This document shows positions 1-7,671 of a stretch of 42,483 bases of DNA, in pieces. The first letter of the stretch is position 1; each line of letters opens with the position of its first letter. The notes under the pieces are model-generated. The model was not told where the DNA came from and did not search any database. It saw only the letters and a program-made list of their open reading frames with translations. The stretch comes from an uncultured Lachnospiraceae bacterium (lineage in GTDB: Bacteria; Bacillota; Clostridia; Lachnospirales; Lachnospiraceae): NCBI GenBank assembly GCA_902797025.1, contig CADBRN010000073.1, positions 1 to 42,483 of the forward strand, written 5' to 3'. A program made the translations under genes and the position numbers.

Positions 1-2
1 CC

Positions 3-425
3 GGATATCCGGGAATGAAGGTACTTCTTTTTGCTTTTGATACCAGGGATACCGGATATGGATATCTTCCGCACAGTTATCCGCACAATTGCGTCGTCTA
101 CACGGGAACCCATGACAATGACACGGTCGAAGGGTGGATGAAAAGTGCGCCGGAGGACTGTGTGAAAAAGGCTTCTGAGTACCTCGCCCTGAATGAACAG
201 GAAGGGAGCAACTGGGGATTCATCCGGACGGCGTATGAGAGCGTCGCGGATCTCGCGGTAATCCCGCTTCAGGATTTTCTCGGACTCGATGATTCTGCGA
301 GAATCAATGTTCCATCGACAACCGGAGGAAACTGGGTCTGGAGAACCAGGAAGGAAAGCATCAGCATGGAGCTGGCCGGAAAGATCCGGCATTGGATGGA
401 AATCACGGACAGGCTGCCGGATTGA
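3..425 (+). CDS. malQ: 4-alpha-glucanotransferase (amylomaltase), C-terminal part
   Basis: This is the last ~140 residues of a GH77 amylomaltase, which transfers alpha-1,4-glucan segments between maltodextrins in the cytoplasm. The frame is open from the first base of the window, and the residues just before the first Met read G-Y-P-G, as in the family motif G-[FY]-P-G-M-K-V. The fragment then carries Y-L-P-H-S-Y, the highly conserved Y-T-G-T-H-D-N-D-T block, which includes the third catalytic Asp of the clan, and the C-terminal N-x-P-S/G-T-x-G-x-N-W-x-W-R signature. The gene is cut only by the window edge. The following ABC ATPase suggests a maltodextrin uptake and use operon. The identification is firm. 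Confidence 0.93.
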   Translation, partial: GYPGMKVLLFAFDTRDTGYGYLPHSYPHNCVVYTGTHDNDTVEGWMKSAPEDCVKKASEYLALNEQEGSNWGFIRTAYESVADLAVIPLQDFLGLDDSARINVPSTTGGNWVWRTRKESISMELAGKIRHWMEITDRLPD

Positions 426-495
426 GAACCGATGGCAGATACAGGAAAAACCGGTGCACCTGCGCCGGAATGAATCGGAAGGAGCTGTAAGAACG

Positions 496-1689
496 ATGGC
501 TGAAGTGGAATTAAAGGGCGTCACAAAGATTTATGAGAATAAGGCTGCCGATAAGAAAAAGAAAAAAGATAGGAAAAATCACCAGGGGACGCCCGGGAAA
601 ACCTCCGGAATCAAGGTGACGGAGGAAGGGGTCGTCGCCGTAGAAGATTTTAATCTGAATATTAAAGACCGGGAATTTATCGTACTGGTCGGCCCGTCCG
701 GATGCGGGAAATCGACGGCACTTCGGATGGTCGCAGGCCTTGAGACGATCACGAGGGGCGAGCTGCTTATCGACGGGAAACCGATGAACGATGTGGAGCC
801 GAAGGATCGCGACATCGCGATGGTATTTCAGAATTATGCGCTCTATCCGCATATGACGGTGCGGCAGAATATGGAATTTCCGCTGAAGCTCCGTAAACTG
901 CCGAAAAATGAGATTGATACCCGGGTAAATCATGCAGCCCAGATCCTCGGAATCACAGAATATCTTGACCGGAAGCCGAAGGCTCTTTCTGGAGGTCAGA
1001 GACAGAGAGTCGCGATCGGACGCGCGATCGTGCGTGAACCGAAGGTCCTTCTGATGGATGAACCGCTTTCGAATCTGGACGCAAAACTCCGCAATCAGAT
1101 GCGGGCGGAGATCATCAAGCTCCGTAAAAAAATCAGCAGTACATTTATCTATGTCACGCACGATCAGACGGAAGCGATGACACTGGGCGACCGGATCGTC
1201 GTCATGAAATTCGGCGTGATCCAGCAGGTCGGAACGCCGCAGGAAGTGTTTGATCATCCGGCAAATCTGTTCGTCGCGGGCTTCATCGGGGTGCCGATGA
1301 TGAACTTCTTTGACGGCCGCCTCGAGAAAAGCGCGGACGGCGGGTATCATGTGACTGTCGACGGGGTGTCCTTCAGCCTCTCGGAGAAAAAGCAGGAGAT
1401 CCTCAGAGCAAACGGAACGGAGTCACAGGCGGTGACCGTTGGCGTGCGTCCGGAGCATATCGTGCCCGCAGGTCAAAAATCGGATTTCCTTGAAGGAACG
1501 ATTGAGGTCAGCGAACTGATGGGTTCGAGCCGGCATCTTCATGTAAGTGCATGTGGAAAGGAATGTGTCATTATTCAGCCGGCAGATGGCGGGGGCAGTA
1601 TGGGAGATAAAATCCGGTTCACATTTTCCCCTGACACAATTCATATCTTCGGTGCGGACGGGATGAATCTTGAACTTGACAAAAACTGA
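496..1689 (+). CDS. msmX: Sugar ABC transporter ATPase (MsmX/UgpC/MalK type)
   Basis: This 397-residue protein is the shared ATPase of CUT1 carbohydrate importers and powers uptake of oligosaccharides at the inner face of the membrane. Walker A GPSGCGKST is at about 66-74, the Q-loop at 112, the LSGGQ signature at 164-168 and Walker B LLMDE at 185-189. A C-terminal TOBE-like region runs from about 290 to the end. The open frame extends upstream to 289, but that part lies over malQ in another frame. The ATG at 496 has GGAG upstream (longer than usual spacing) and begins with the typical MAEVELKGVTKIY. A lysine-rich insert (about 16-41) interrupts the first beta-sheet, which explains the slightly long protein. 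No permease or binding protein is adjacent, as is usual for multitask ATPases. Confidence 0.92.
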   Translation: MAEVELKGVTKIYENKAADKKKKKDRKNHQGTPGKTSGIKVTEEGVVAVEDFNLNIKDREFIVLVGPSGCGKSTALRMVAGLETITRGELLIDGKPMNDVEPKDRDIAMVFQNYALYPHMTVRQNMEFPLKLRKLPKNEIDTRVNHAAQILGITEYLDRKPKALSGGQRQRVAIGRAIVREPKVLLMDEPLSNLDAKLRNQMRAEIIKLRKKISSTFIYVTHDQTEAMTLGDRIVVMKFGVIQQVGTPQEVFDHPANLFVAGFIGVPMMNFFDGRLEKSADGGYHVTVDGVSFSLSEKKQEILRANGTESQAVTVGVRPEHIVPAGQKSDFLEGTIEVSELMGSSRHLHVSACGKECVIIQPADGGGSMGDKIRFTFSPDTIHIFGADGMNLELDKN

Positions 1690-1696
1690 ATGAAAC

Positions 1697-1724
1697 TTGC
1701 ATTCTGCCGCAGATACGTTAAAAT
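1697..1724 (+). promoter_or_regulatory. Possible sigma-A promoter for the LacI-family gene
   Basis: TTGCAT (1697-1702) and TAAAAT (1719-1724) are 16 bp apart, close to sigma-A consensus. The predicted transcript would start near 1731, inside the terminator of the preceding operon, leaving a ~50-nt leader before the ATG at 1780. It overlaps the terminator stem, so one of the two readings may be coincidental. Confidence 0.4.
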
Positions 1725-1752
1725 TGAGTGACGGACTGCGGCAGTTTTTTTT
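1704..1752 (+). terminator. Rho-independent terminator after the msmX homologue
   Basis: The perfect inverted repeat CTGCCGCAG (1704-1712) and CTGCGGCAG (1736-1744) is followed directly by eight T residues. The loop is long, about 23 nt. It lies 15 bp after the ABC ATPase stop and separates that operon from the LacI-family gene. Confidence 0.8.
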
Positions 1753-1779
1753 CCTTATCAGACAGAAAGGCGCCTGAAT

Positions 1780-2793
1780 ATGGCAACCATTAAAGACATC
1801 GCGAGAATATCAGGCTACAGCATTGGAACGGTGAGCCGCGTGCTCAATCAGCACCCGGACGTCAGCGAGAAATCCCGGGAACGGATTGAGAAGGTGATAC
1901 GGGATCTGAACTATGAACCGAACTCAAACGCGAAGATGCTCAAACAGGGAAGCAATTCGGCGATCACGCTGATCATCCGTGGTTATCATAATATTTTTCT
2001 GCAGAGTATCCTTGAGGAAGTGCAGCTCGCGCTTCACAAGGCGGGTGAATCGACGGCGGTGGTGTTTGTGGATGAGAACGAGAACGAAGTTCAGACCGCG
2101 CTGCATCTTGCTGCTTCCATGCGGCCGAAGGGATTCTTCTTTCTGGGCGGAAATCTTGGTGATTTTCGTTCTTATTTTTCAGAGATCAAAGTGCCGGGCG
2201 TGCTTCTGACGAACAGCGCGCGGGAACTGGATTTTCCGAATCTTTCAAGCTATGCGACGGACGATGTCGAGGCCGCCGCCTATGCGATTCACTATCTGTA
2301 TGACTGCGGCCACAGAAAGATCGGTGTGATTGGCGGAGCCGCCGGGAACAAGGAGAGTCAGACTGGTTATCTGAGGACCAGAGGATGCAGCCGCGCTCTG
2401 CGTGAATGCGGTCTGGATCCGGAGGAGGATCTTTACCTGCCGTCGCGTTTTTCGATGGACGGGGGCTACAAGGCCGCAAAAGGACTGCTCGAAAGGCGAA
2501 AGGATGTGACGGCGATCTTTGCGCTGGCGGATACGATCGCGATCGGAGCGATCCGTGCGATCCGCGATATGGGGATGAGATGTCCGGAAGACATCAGCGT
2601 GATGGGGTTTGACGGAATTGAGATCTGTCAGTATGGCGTTCCGCGCCTTACGACGATCCGCCAGGATGTCGGACTTCTATCGTCCCTCAGTGTGTCGAAT
2701 CTTCTGCTCCATCTCCATTACCCGCAGAACGGGCCGACACATGAGATTGTTCCGTTTCAGCTTCAGAAAGGGGAAAGTGTCAGGCACATCTGA
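1780..2793 (+). CDS. LacI/GalR-family transcriptional regulator
   Basis: This 337-residue one-component regulator has an N-terminal helix-turn-helix, MATIKDIARISGYSIGTVSRVLN, followed by the hinge helix region ending near 60. A periplasmic-binding-protein-like effector domain fills the rest, with the family's ...IAIGAIRAIRDMGMRCPEDISVMGFDG... block near 250-275. The length is normal for the family. The start ATG follows AGAAAGG upstream. The gene stops 20 bp before the BMP-fusion gene and probably forms an operon with it and the phosphoesterase, so those two are candidate targets or partners. The effector cannot be read from sequence; a sugar or nucleoside is typical of the family. Confidence 0.9.
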   Translation: MATIKDIARISGYSIGTVSRVLNQHPDVSEKSRERIEKVIRDLNYEPNSNAKMLKQGSNSAITLIIRGYHNIFLQSILEEVQLALHKAGESTAVVFVDENENEVQTALHLAASMRPKGFFFLGGNLGDFRSYFSEIKVPGVLLTNSARELDFPNLSSYATDDVEAAAYAIHYLYDCGHRKIGVIGGAAGNKESQTGYLRTRGCSRALRECGLDPEEDLYLPSRFSMDGGYKAAKGLLERRKDVTAIFALADTIAIGAIRAIRDMGMRCPEDISVMGFDGIEICQYGVPRLTTIRQDVGLLSSLSVSNLLLHLHYPQNGPTHEIVPFQLQKGESVRHI

Positions 2794-2813
2794 GGCACAG
2801 GAGGTGCGGATTT

Positions 2814-4748
2814 ATGAATACATACGATCAGAACGTTTATGAAACAGCGAGGCGCGCCGGATGGAAAGCATACCGGCGCGCAGTTTCAGTCGGGAGCTAC
2901 CCGTATCTTCCCGCGCTCGACCGTATTCTCATGGAGGAGCGTCAGACGGTGCGGACGCCGGTTGGTACGATGGAAATTCCGCTTGATCTGGTTGCCGGCA
3001 CGAAATCAGAGGACCGGTCAAATGCGTTCGCTTCGAATTTTATGCCGCTGCTTGGTGAAAACAGTGAATTTGCTCATAAATGGCTGCAGCTCTATGCGGC
3101 GCATATGAACAGCGGGATCCGTGACGCGGTGCAGGTATTTGAGTACCGCCGGCGTTTCTACGTCCAGGAGGGGAACAAGAGGGTTTCGGTTCTGAAATAT
3201 ATGAACGGCGCCTCGATCGAAGCGGACGTCATCCGTCTCGTCCCCGAGCTGACCGACTCGGACGAGGACCGGCTTTATGCGGAATTTCTCGGGTTTTTCA
3301 ATGCCTGCCCGATCTATGATTTTCAGTTTGTCACGCCGGGAGATTACCGGCTGTTCGCGGAGCTTCTGGGACTTGACCTTGCGCACCCCTGGAGCGGGGA
3401 GCAGATCCGGAGCATCCGCACAGCGAAGGCCTGTTTTATCATGGCATATAAGAAGCACCATAAGGATGTCTCTCCGGAGAAAGTCAGCGAGGCGATGCTC
3501 GTCTATCTTCAGGTGTATTCTTTCGAGTCGCTGTTCAGCCGGGGGAGTGATGAGATCGCAAAGCGGATCGAAACACTCGGATCAGAGCTTCGGACAAAAA
3601 TACGGGGCGACAATATTTACCGTGTCGAATGTGCGGATGAGCTCGATGCCGCGCCGCCGTGGACGCCGCTCTTTCTGATGATGCGGAAGCCGGCGTATAC
3701 GGAAAACGCGCCCTTAAAGGCGGCGTTTCTGTACGATAAAAACCCGGAAAATTCATCCTGGATCTATGCGCATGAACTGGGGCGGAATCATGTGGAGGAT
3801 ACTTTCGGCGGTGTTGTGCAGACGATCCGTTTTGATGACTGCGGAAGCGGGGAGTCCCTCGCCGGGGCGATCCGGTGTGCGGTGGAGGAGCGGGGCGCAC
3901 AGGCTGTCTTTACGACTTCGCCGGTCATGATGAAGGAGTCCCTGAAAAGCGCGATCCGTTACCCGGAAGTCCGCTTTCTGAACTGCTCGGTGAATCTCTC
4001 GCACAATGCGGTGCGTACTTATTACAGCCGTATGTATGAGGCAAAGTTTCTCATGGGCGCGCTCGCGTCACTGATGTCTTCGGGCGGCCGGATCGGTTAT
4101 CGTGCCGATTATCCGATTTACGGGACAGTGGCGAGTATCAATGCCTTTGCCATCGGCGCGGCGATGATGAATCCGCAGGCAAAGGTATTTCTGTTCTGGG
4201 CGACGCAGAAGGATGGCGACTGGCGTGCCGGGATGCGTGAGGCTGGGGTCGATGTCGTGTCCGACGCAGACAGCATTCGTCCGGAAAAGGCGTCAAGAGA
4301 TTACGGCATCTACCGGACCGGCGACGAATCGCACGTGAATCTTGCCGCCCCGGTCTGGAACTGGGGGAAGTACTACGAGTTGATTCTTCGCACGATGCTC
4401 GACGGGACGTATGACGCGAGAACCCTGACGAGGGATGATCAGTCGGTGAATTATTATTTCGGGATGGAGGACGGTGTGATTGATGTGGTTCTTTCCGAAA
4501 AACTGCCGTATTATTGCAGAAAAACCGTACATATGCTGCGGGACGGGATCCGCAGCGGAATGCTGAATCCCTTCGGCGGCGAGCTGCGGTCACAGAACGG
4601 CATCGTCAGGCCGGAAGGAAGTTCACCGCTTTCGAACGGACAGATCATCGCGATGAACTGGCTGAATGACAACGTGGCCGGCAGGATTCCGGAGACCGGC
4701 GAACTGAACCCTGCGGCGCGTGATGTCACGGCGGTGAGCGGCGTATGA
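2814..4748 (+). CDS. Leaderless ParB-like/BMP (PnrA-type) ligand-binding fusion protein
   Basis: This 644-residue protein has no signal peptide or lipobox, so it should be cytoplasmic. Residues ~105-145 (FEYRRRFYVQEGNKRVSVLKY...) resemble the nucleotide-binding strand and helix of ParB/sulfiredoxin-like domains. From about 301 to 570 it looks like a BMP/PnrA substrate-binding domain: an N-terminal sheet LKAAFLYD, a repeated alpha/beta layout, and the MYEAKFLMGALASLMSSGGRIGY segment typical of the family, which normally binds purine nucleosides outside the cell for an ABC importer. No transporter genes are nearby. It starts 20 bp after the LacI gene behind GGAGG and overlaps the phosphoesterase by 4 bp. 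A role as an intracellular ligand sensor is inference; related proteins are usually annotated simply as BMP-family binding proteins. Confidence 0.7.
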   Translation: MNTYDQNVYETARRAGWKAYRRAVSVGSYPYLPALDRILMEERQTVRTPVGTMEIPLDLVAGTKSEDRSNAFASNFMPLLGENSEFAHKWLQLYAAHMNSGIRDAVQVFEYRRRFYVQEGNKRVSVLKYMNGASIEADVIRLVPELTDSDEDRLYAEFLGFFNACPIYDFQFVTPGDYRLFAELLGLDLAHPWSGEQIRSIRTAKACFIMAYKKHHKDVSPEKVSEAMLVYLQVYSFESLFSRGSDEIAKRIETLGSELRTKIRGDNIYRVECADELDAAPPWTPLFLMMRKPAYTENAPLKAAFLYDKNPENSSWIYAHELGRNHVEDTFGGVVQTIRFDDCGSGESLAGAIRCAVEERGAQAVFTTSPVMMKESLKSAIRYPEVRFLNCSVNLSHNAVRTYYSRMYEAKFLMGALASLMSSGGRIGYRADYPIYGTVASINAFAIGAAMMNPQAKVFLFWATQKDGDWRAGMREAGVDVVSDADSIRPEKASRDYGIYRTGDESHVNLAAPVWNWGKYYELILRTMLDGTYDARTLTRDDQSVNYYFGMEDGVIDVVLSEKLPYYCRKTVHMLRDGIRSGMLNPFGGELRSQNGIVRPEGSSPLSNGQIIAMNWLNDNVAGRIPETGELNPAARDVTAVSGV

Positions 4749-5458
4749 ATCTTATGGTCATTGCGGATGAACCGGCGATGGCGCTGTGGGATTATTATAA
4801 TCCGGACCTCACGAAGGATCTGGATCTGATTCTGTCATGCGGCGACCTCCGGCCGGAATACCTGGAATTTTTGGTGACGATGGCGAACTGCCCGCTGCTG
4901 TACGTGAAGGGAAATCATGATGAGAGCTATGCTTCCCGGCCGCCTCTCGGCTGCATCGACATCGACGACACGGTGTATGATTTTCACGGACTTCGTATTC
5001 TGGGACTCGGCGGATCCATGCGCTACCGGGAGGGCGCCGGGATGTATTCGGAAAAGGAGATGTCCTCCAGAATCCGCCGGATGAAGCGGAAAATCACGAG
5101 AAAGAACGGATTTGATATCCTTCTTGCACATGCCCCGGCAAAGGGGTACGGGGATTTGAAGGATCTTCCGCACAGAGGTTTTTCCTGCTTCAACGATCTG
5201 ATCGGGAGCTACCGTCCGGCTTATATGCTTTACGGTCACGTCCACGCATCCTATGACGCCGCGTTTCAGAGGGAAATCATTCATCCGGCGGGAACGCGCA
5301 TGATCAACGGTTCCGGATATTACCGGTTTCAGATCGGGGACGATGAGTATCCGGGAGAGGGGAAGACCGGGTCGGCGCTGTACGATCTGTATGTCTCGCT
5401 GAAAAAACGAAGCGGAAAGATCATGAACGTACTTCAGGATCAGAATGAAATTTATTAA
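4745..5458 (+). CDS. Calcineurin-like metallophosphoesterase
   Basis: This 237-residue cytoplasmic protein has most metal-binding motifs of the calcineurin-like phosphoesterase fold: GD at 33-34, GNHD at 56-59, the single His in LLAHAP (129) and GHVH at 164-167. The first motif, normally D-x-H, reads I-A-D-E-P (D8, with Pro where His is expected), so one metal ligand is altered. The ATG overlaps the stop of the upstream BMP-fusion gene (ATGA), implying translational coupling and a shared job. Substrate is unknown; cyclic nucleotides, phosphorylated nucleotides and phosphoproteins are all possible for this fold. No membrane segments are visible. Confidence 0.82.
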   Translation: MNLMVIADEPAMALWDYYNPDLTKDLDLILSCGDLRPEYLEFLVTMANCPLLYVKGNHDESYASRPPLGCIDIDDTVYDFHGLRILGLGGSMRYREGAGMYSEKEMSSRIRRMKRKITRKNGFDILLAHAPAKGYGDLKDLPHRGFSCFNDLIGSYRPAYMLYGHVHASYDAAFQREIIHPAGTRMINGSGYYRFQIGDDEYPGEGKTGSALYDLYVSLKKRSGKIMNVLQDQNEIY

Positions 5459-5467
5459 TGAAAAGGG

Positions 5468-5495
5468 TTTACTTTTTCCGGGGAGGGTTTATAAT
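5468..5495 (+). promoter_or_regulatory. Promoter of the por operon
   Basis: TTTACT (5468-5473) and a perfect TATAAT (5490-5495) are separated by 16 bp. Transcription should start near 5502, giving a leader of about 83 nt before porG. Confidence 0.72.
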
Positions 5496-5500
5496 AGGAT

Positions 5501-5518
5501 CTGTTGAATTTTCAGCAG
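5501..5518 (+). other. Stem-loop at the predicted 5' end of the por mRNA
   Basis: CTGTTGA (5501-5507) pairs with TCAGCAG (5512-5518), with one G-U pair and a 4-nt loop. It falls right at the predicted transcription start, so the transcript would begin with a hairpin. A role in mRNA stability is inference. Confidence 0.45.
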
Positions 5519-5584
5519 CCTTCAGATGAATAAAATGATTCACTGACGCTGCTCAGGAAGCAATCGAAATCAGGAGATCCTATC

Positions 5585-6166
5585 ATGAAAAATACACTTG
5601 AGATCAGATGGCACGGCCGCGGGGGCCAGGGCGCGAAGACAGCAGCTCTGCTTCTCGCGGACGTTGCGTTTAAGACCGGACAATATGTGCAGGGTTTTCC
5701 GGAATATGGACCTGAACGTATGGGAGCGCCGATCACCGCATTTAACCGCATCAGCAAGGACGAGATCCGTGTCCATTCGAATATTTACGATCCGGATTAT
5801 GTCGTTGTGGTGGATGAGACTCTGCTGCACTCGGTCGATGTCACCGCCGGGCTGAAAGAGGAGGGCGCGATCATCATCAACACGCCGAAGAGCGCGGAGG
5901 AAATCCGGCCGCTTCTGAACGGCTATCCCGGCAGGATCGTCACGGTGGACGCGCGGATGATCTCGGAATCGTCCCTCGGCAGAAACTTTCCGAACACACC
6001 GATGCTCGCGGCAGCCGTCGCAGTGACCGGTATTCTCGGGCGTGACGAGTTTATTCAGGATATGAGGGCTTCTTTCCGCCATAAATTCGCGAAGAAGCCG
6101 GAGGTAATCGACGGAAATATGAAAGCGCTGCAGATGGCGTTCGACGCGGTAGAGGAGGCATTATGA
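5585..6166 (+). CDS. porG: 2-oxoacid (pyruvate):ferredoxin oxidoreductase, gamma subunit
   Basis: This 193-residue subunit belongs to the four-subunit 2-oxoacid:ferredoxin oxidoreductases, which oxidatively decarboxylate pyruvate to acetyl-CoA and reduce ferredoxin in the cytoplasm. The N-terminal motif HGRGGQGAKTAALLLA and the following FPEYGPERMGAPITAFNRIS are signatures of the gamma domain, which takes part in CoA binding. The start ATG has AGGAG 8 bp upstream. It is the first gene of porGDAB, and its stop overlaps porD (ATGA). The family is firm; pyruvate rather than another 2-oxoacid is inferred from overall resemblance and gene order. Confidence 0.9.
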   Translation: MKNTLEIRWHGRGGQGAKTAALLLADVAFKTGQYVQGFPEYGPERMGAPITAFNRISKDEIRVHSNIYDPDYVVVVDETLLHSVDVTAGLKEEGAIIINTPKSAEEIRPLLNGYPGRIVTVDARMISESSLGRNFPNTPMLAAAVAVTGILGRDEFIQDMRASFRHKFAKKPEVIDGNMKALQMAFDAVEEAL

Positions 6167-6471
6167 GAACGGATATCTCAAATATCAATGAGCAGAGTCC
6201 TTATGAGGACCTGACCGAAGGGCTGAAGCTGTTCGCCGGCGGGACGGCCGAACAGTTTAACACCGGGGAGTGGAGAACGAACACGCCGGTGTTTCTCGCC
6301 GATAAATGTAAGCAGTGCCTGCTCTGCTGTCCGGTCTGTCCGGACGGAGCGATCCCCGTGGAGGAGGGAAAACGGCTCGCGTTTGACTACGATCACTGCA
6401 AGGGGTGCGGGATCTGCATGAAGGTCTGCCCGTTTGACGCAATCATCATGAAGGAGGGCATTAAACCATGA
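6163..6471 (+). CDS. porD: Pyruvate:ferredoxin oxidoreductase, delta (2x[4Fe-4S] ferredoxin) subunit
   Basis: This small protein (102 residues) carries two C-x2-C-x2-C-x3-C-P clusters. The first lies around CKQCLLCCPVCP (about 46-57), with one extra Cys. The second is CKGCGICMKVCP (about 79-90). They bind the two [4Fe-4S] centres that relay electrons from the catalytic beta subunit to soluble ferredoxin. The ~40 residues before the clusters match the usual N-terminal extension of PorD. The gene overlaps porG by 4 bp and porA by 4 bp, indicating tight translational coupling and stoichiometric production. Confidence 0.93.
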   Translation: MRTDISNINEQSPYEDLTEGLKLFAGGTAEQFNTGEWRTNTPVFLADKCKQCLLCCPVCPDGAIPVEEGKRLAFDYDHCKGCGICMKVCPFDAIIMKEGIKP

Positions 6472-7667
6472 GTGCGAAACGTATCAAAGAACGTATGTCC
6501 GGAAATGAAGCGGTCGCGTATGCGATCAGGCAGGTGGAGCCGGATGTCATGCCCGCCTTCCCGATCACGCCTTCAACCGAGATTCCGCAGATGGTGTCCA
6601 CCTTCATCGCGAACGGCCAGATGAATACGGATTTTATCCCGGTCGAGAGTGAGCACTCGGCGATGAGTGCGGCGATCGGATCGGAAGCGGCAGGAGCGCG
6701 GACGATGACGGCGACGAGTTCCGTCGGACTTGCGCTGATGTGGGAGGAACTGCTGCTCGCGGCCTCAAACCGTCTTCCGATTGTTCTGACACTCGTCAAC
6801 CGGACCCTTTCGGGACCGATCAACATCAACTGCGATCACACCGACGGAATGGGCGCCCGTGACACGGGATGGATTCAGATCTATTCTGAAAACAATCAGG
6901 AGGCGTATGACAATTATATTCAGGCGTTCCCGATCGCGGAGGATCCGGAGGTTCATCTTCCGGTCATGATCTGCCAGGACGGCTTCATCACGAGCCATGC
7001 GGTAGAAAATATCGAGCTGCTGGAAGATGCGCCGGTACGGGAGTTTGTCGGGACGTATGAACCGGAGGAATTTCTTCTGAATCCGGGCAATCCGGTCTCG
7101 GTCGGACCGTATTCCGTCTCAAACTATGCGATGGAGGCGAGAAAGGCCCAGGAGGACGCGATGGTCCGTTCGAAGGATGTGATCCTGAAAATCGGCGAGA
7201 AGTTCGGAACGCTTTCCGGACGGTCGTACGGCCTGTTCGAGGAGTATAAGACAGAGGATGCGGATTACATCATGGTCATCATGGGATCTGCGGCGGGCAC
7301 CGCAAAGGAAGCGGTCGATGAACTCCGGGAGGAGGGCGTGAAGGCGGGCGTTCTGAAGCTCCGTGTGTTCCGTCCGTTCCCGGAAGATGAGATCGCGAAG
7401 GCACTCTCCGGATGCAAAGCAGCTGCGATCATGGACCGGTGTGAGAGTTACAACGGCCACGGCGGTCCGCTGGCGCAGGAGATTCCGGCCGGACTGTTCC
7501 GGAACCATGTAAATATCGAAACCGTCAGTTATGTATACGGCCTCGCCGGACGTGATTTCCGCGTGGAGGATGTGCGCGGTATCTTCCGGGATCTTCAGGA
7601 TCTCACGGAAAACGGAAAGACGATCGAACAGTTCCGGTACGTCGGCCTTCGCAGCAAACAGGAGTGA
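6468..7667 (+). CDS. porA: Pyruvate:ferredoxin oxidoreductase, alpha subunit
   Basis: This 399-residue subunit contains the pyrimidine-binding half of the thiamine pyrophosphate site and the transketolase C-terminal-like domain. Visible signatures are GNEAVAYAIRQVEPDVMPAFPITPSTEI near the N-terminus, VESEHSAMSAAIGSEAAGARTMTATSSVGLALMWE (about 59-93, with the Glu that activates TPP), and a late block RVFRPFPEDEIAKAL...RCESYNGHGGPLAQEI typical of PorA. The length fits the family (about 390-410). It overlaps porD by 4 bp and ends 4 bp before porB. No residue expected for activity is obviously missing. Confidence 0.93.
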   Translation: MSAKRIKERMSGNEAVAYAIRQVEPDVMPAFPITPSTEIPQMVSTFIANGQMNTDFIPVESEHSAMSAAIGSEAAGARTMTATSSVGLALMWEELLLAASNRLPIVLTLVNRTLSGPININCDHTDGMGARDTGWIQIYSENNQEAYDNYIQAFPIAEDPEVHLPVMICQDGFITSHAVENIELLEDAPVREFVGTYEPEEFLLNPGNPVSVGPYSVSNYAMEARKAQEDAMVRSKDVILKIGEKFGTLSGRSYGLFEEYKTEDADYIMVIMGSAAGTAKEAVDELREEGVKAGVLKLRVFRPFPEDEIAKALSGCKAAAIMDRCESYNGHGGPLAQEIPAGLFRNHVNIETVSYVYGLAGRDFRVEDVRGIFRDLQDLTENGKTIEQFRYVGLRSKQE

Positions 7668-7671
7668 CATT

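Noticed and set aside
2814-5458. Defence island made of a ParB-like nuclease and a phosphoesterase
   Set aside because: The ParB-like part shows no nuclease motif, the larger domain is a BMP-type binding fold, and neighbours are metabolic; no defence genes are nearby.
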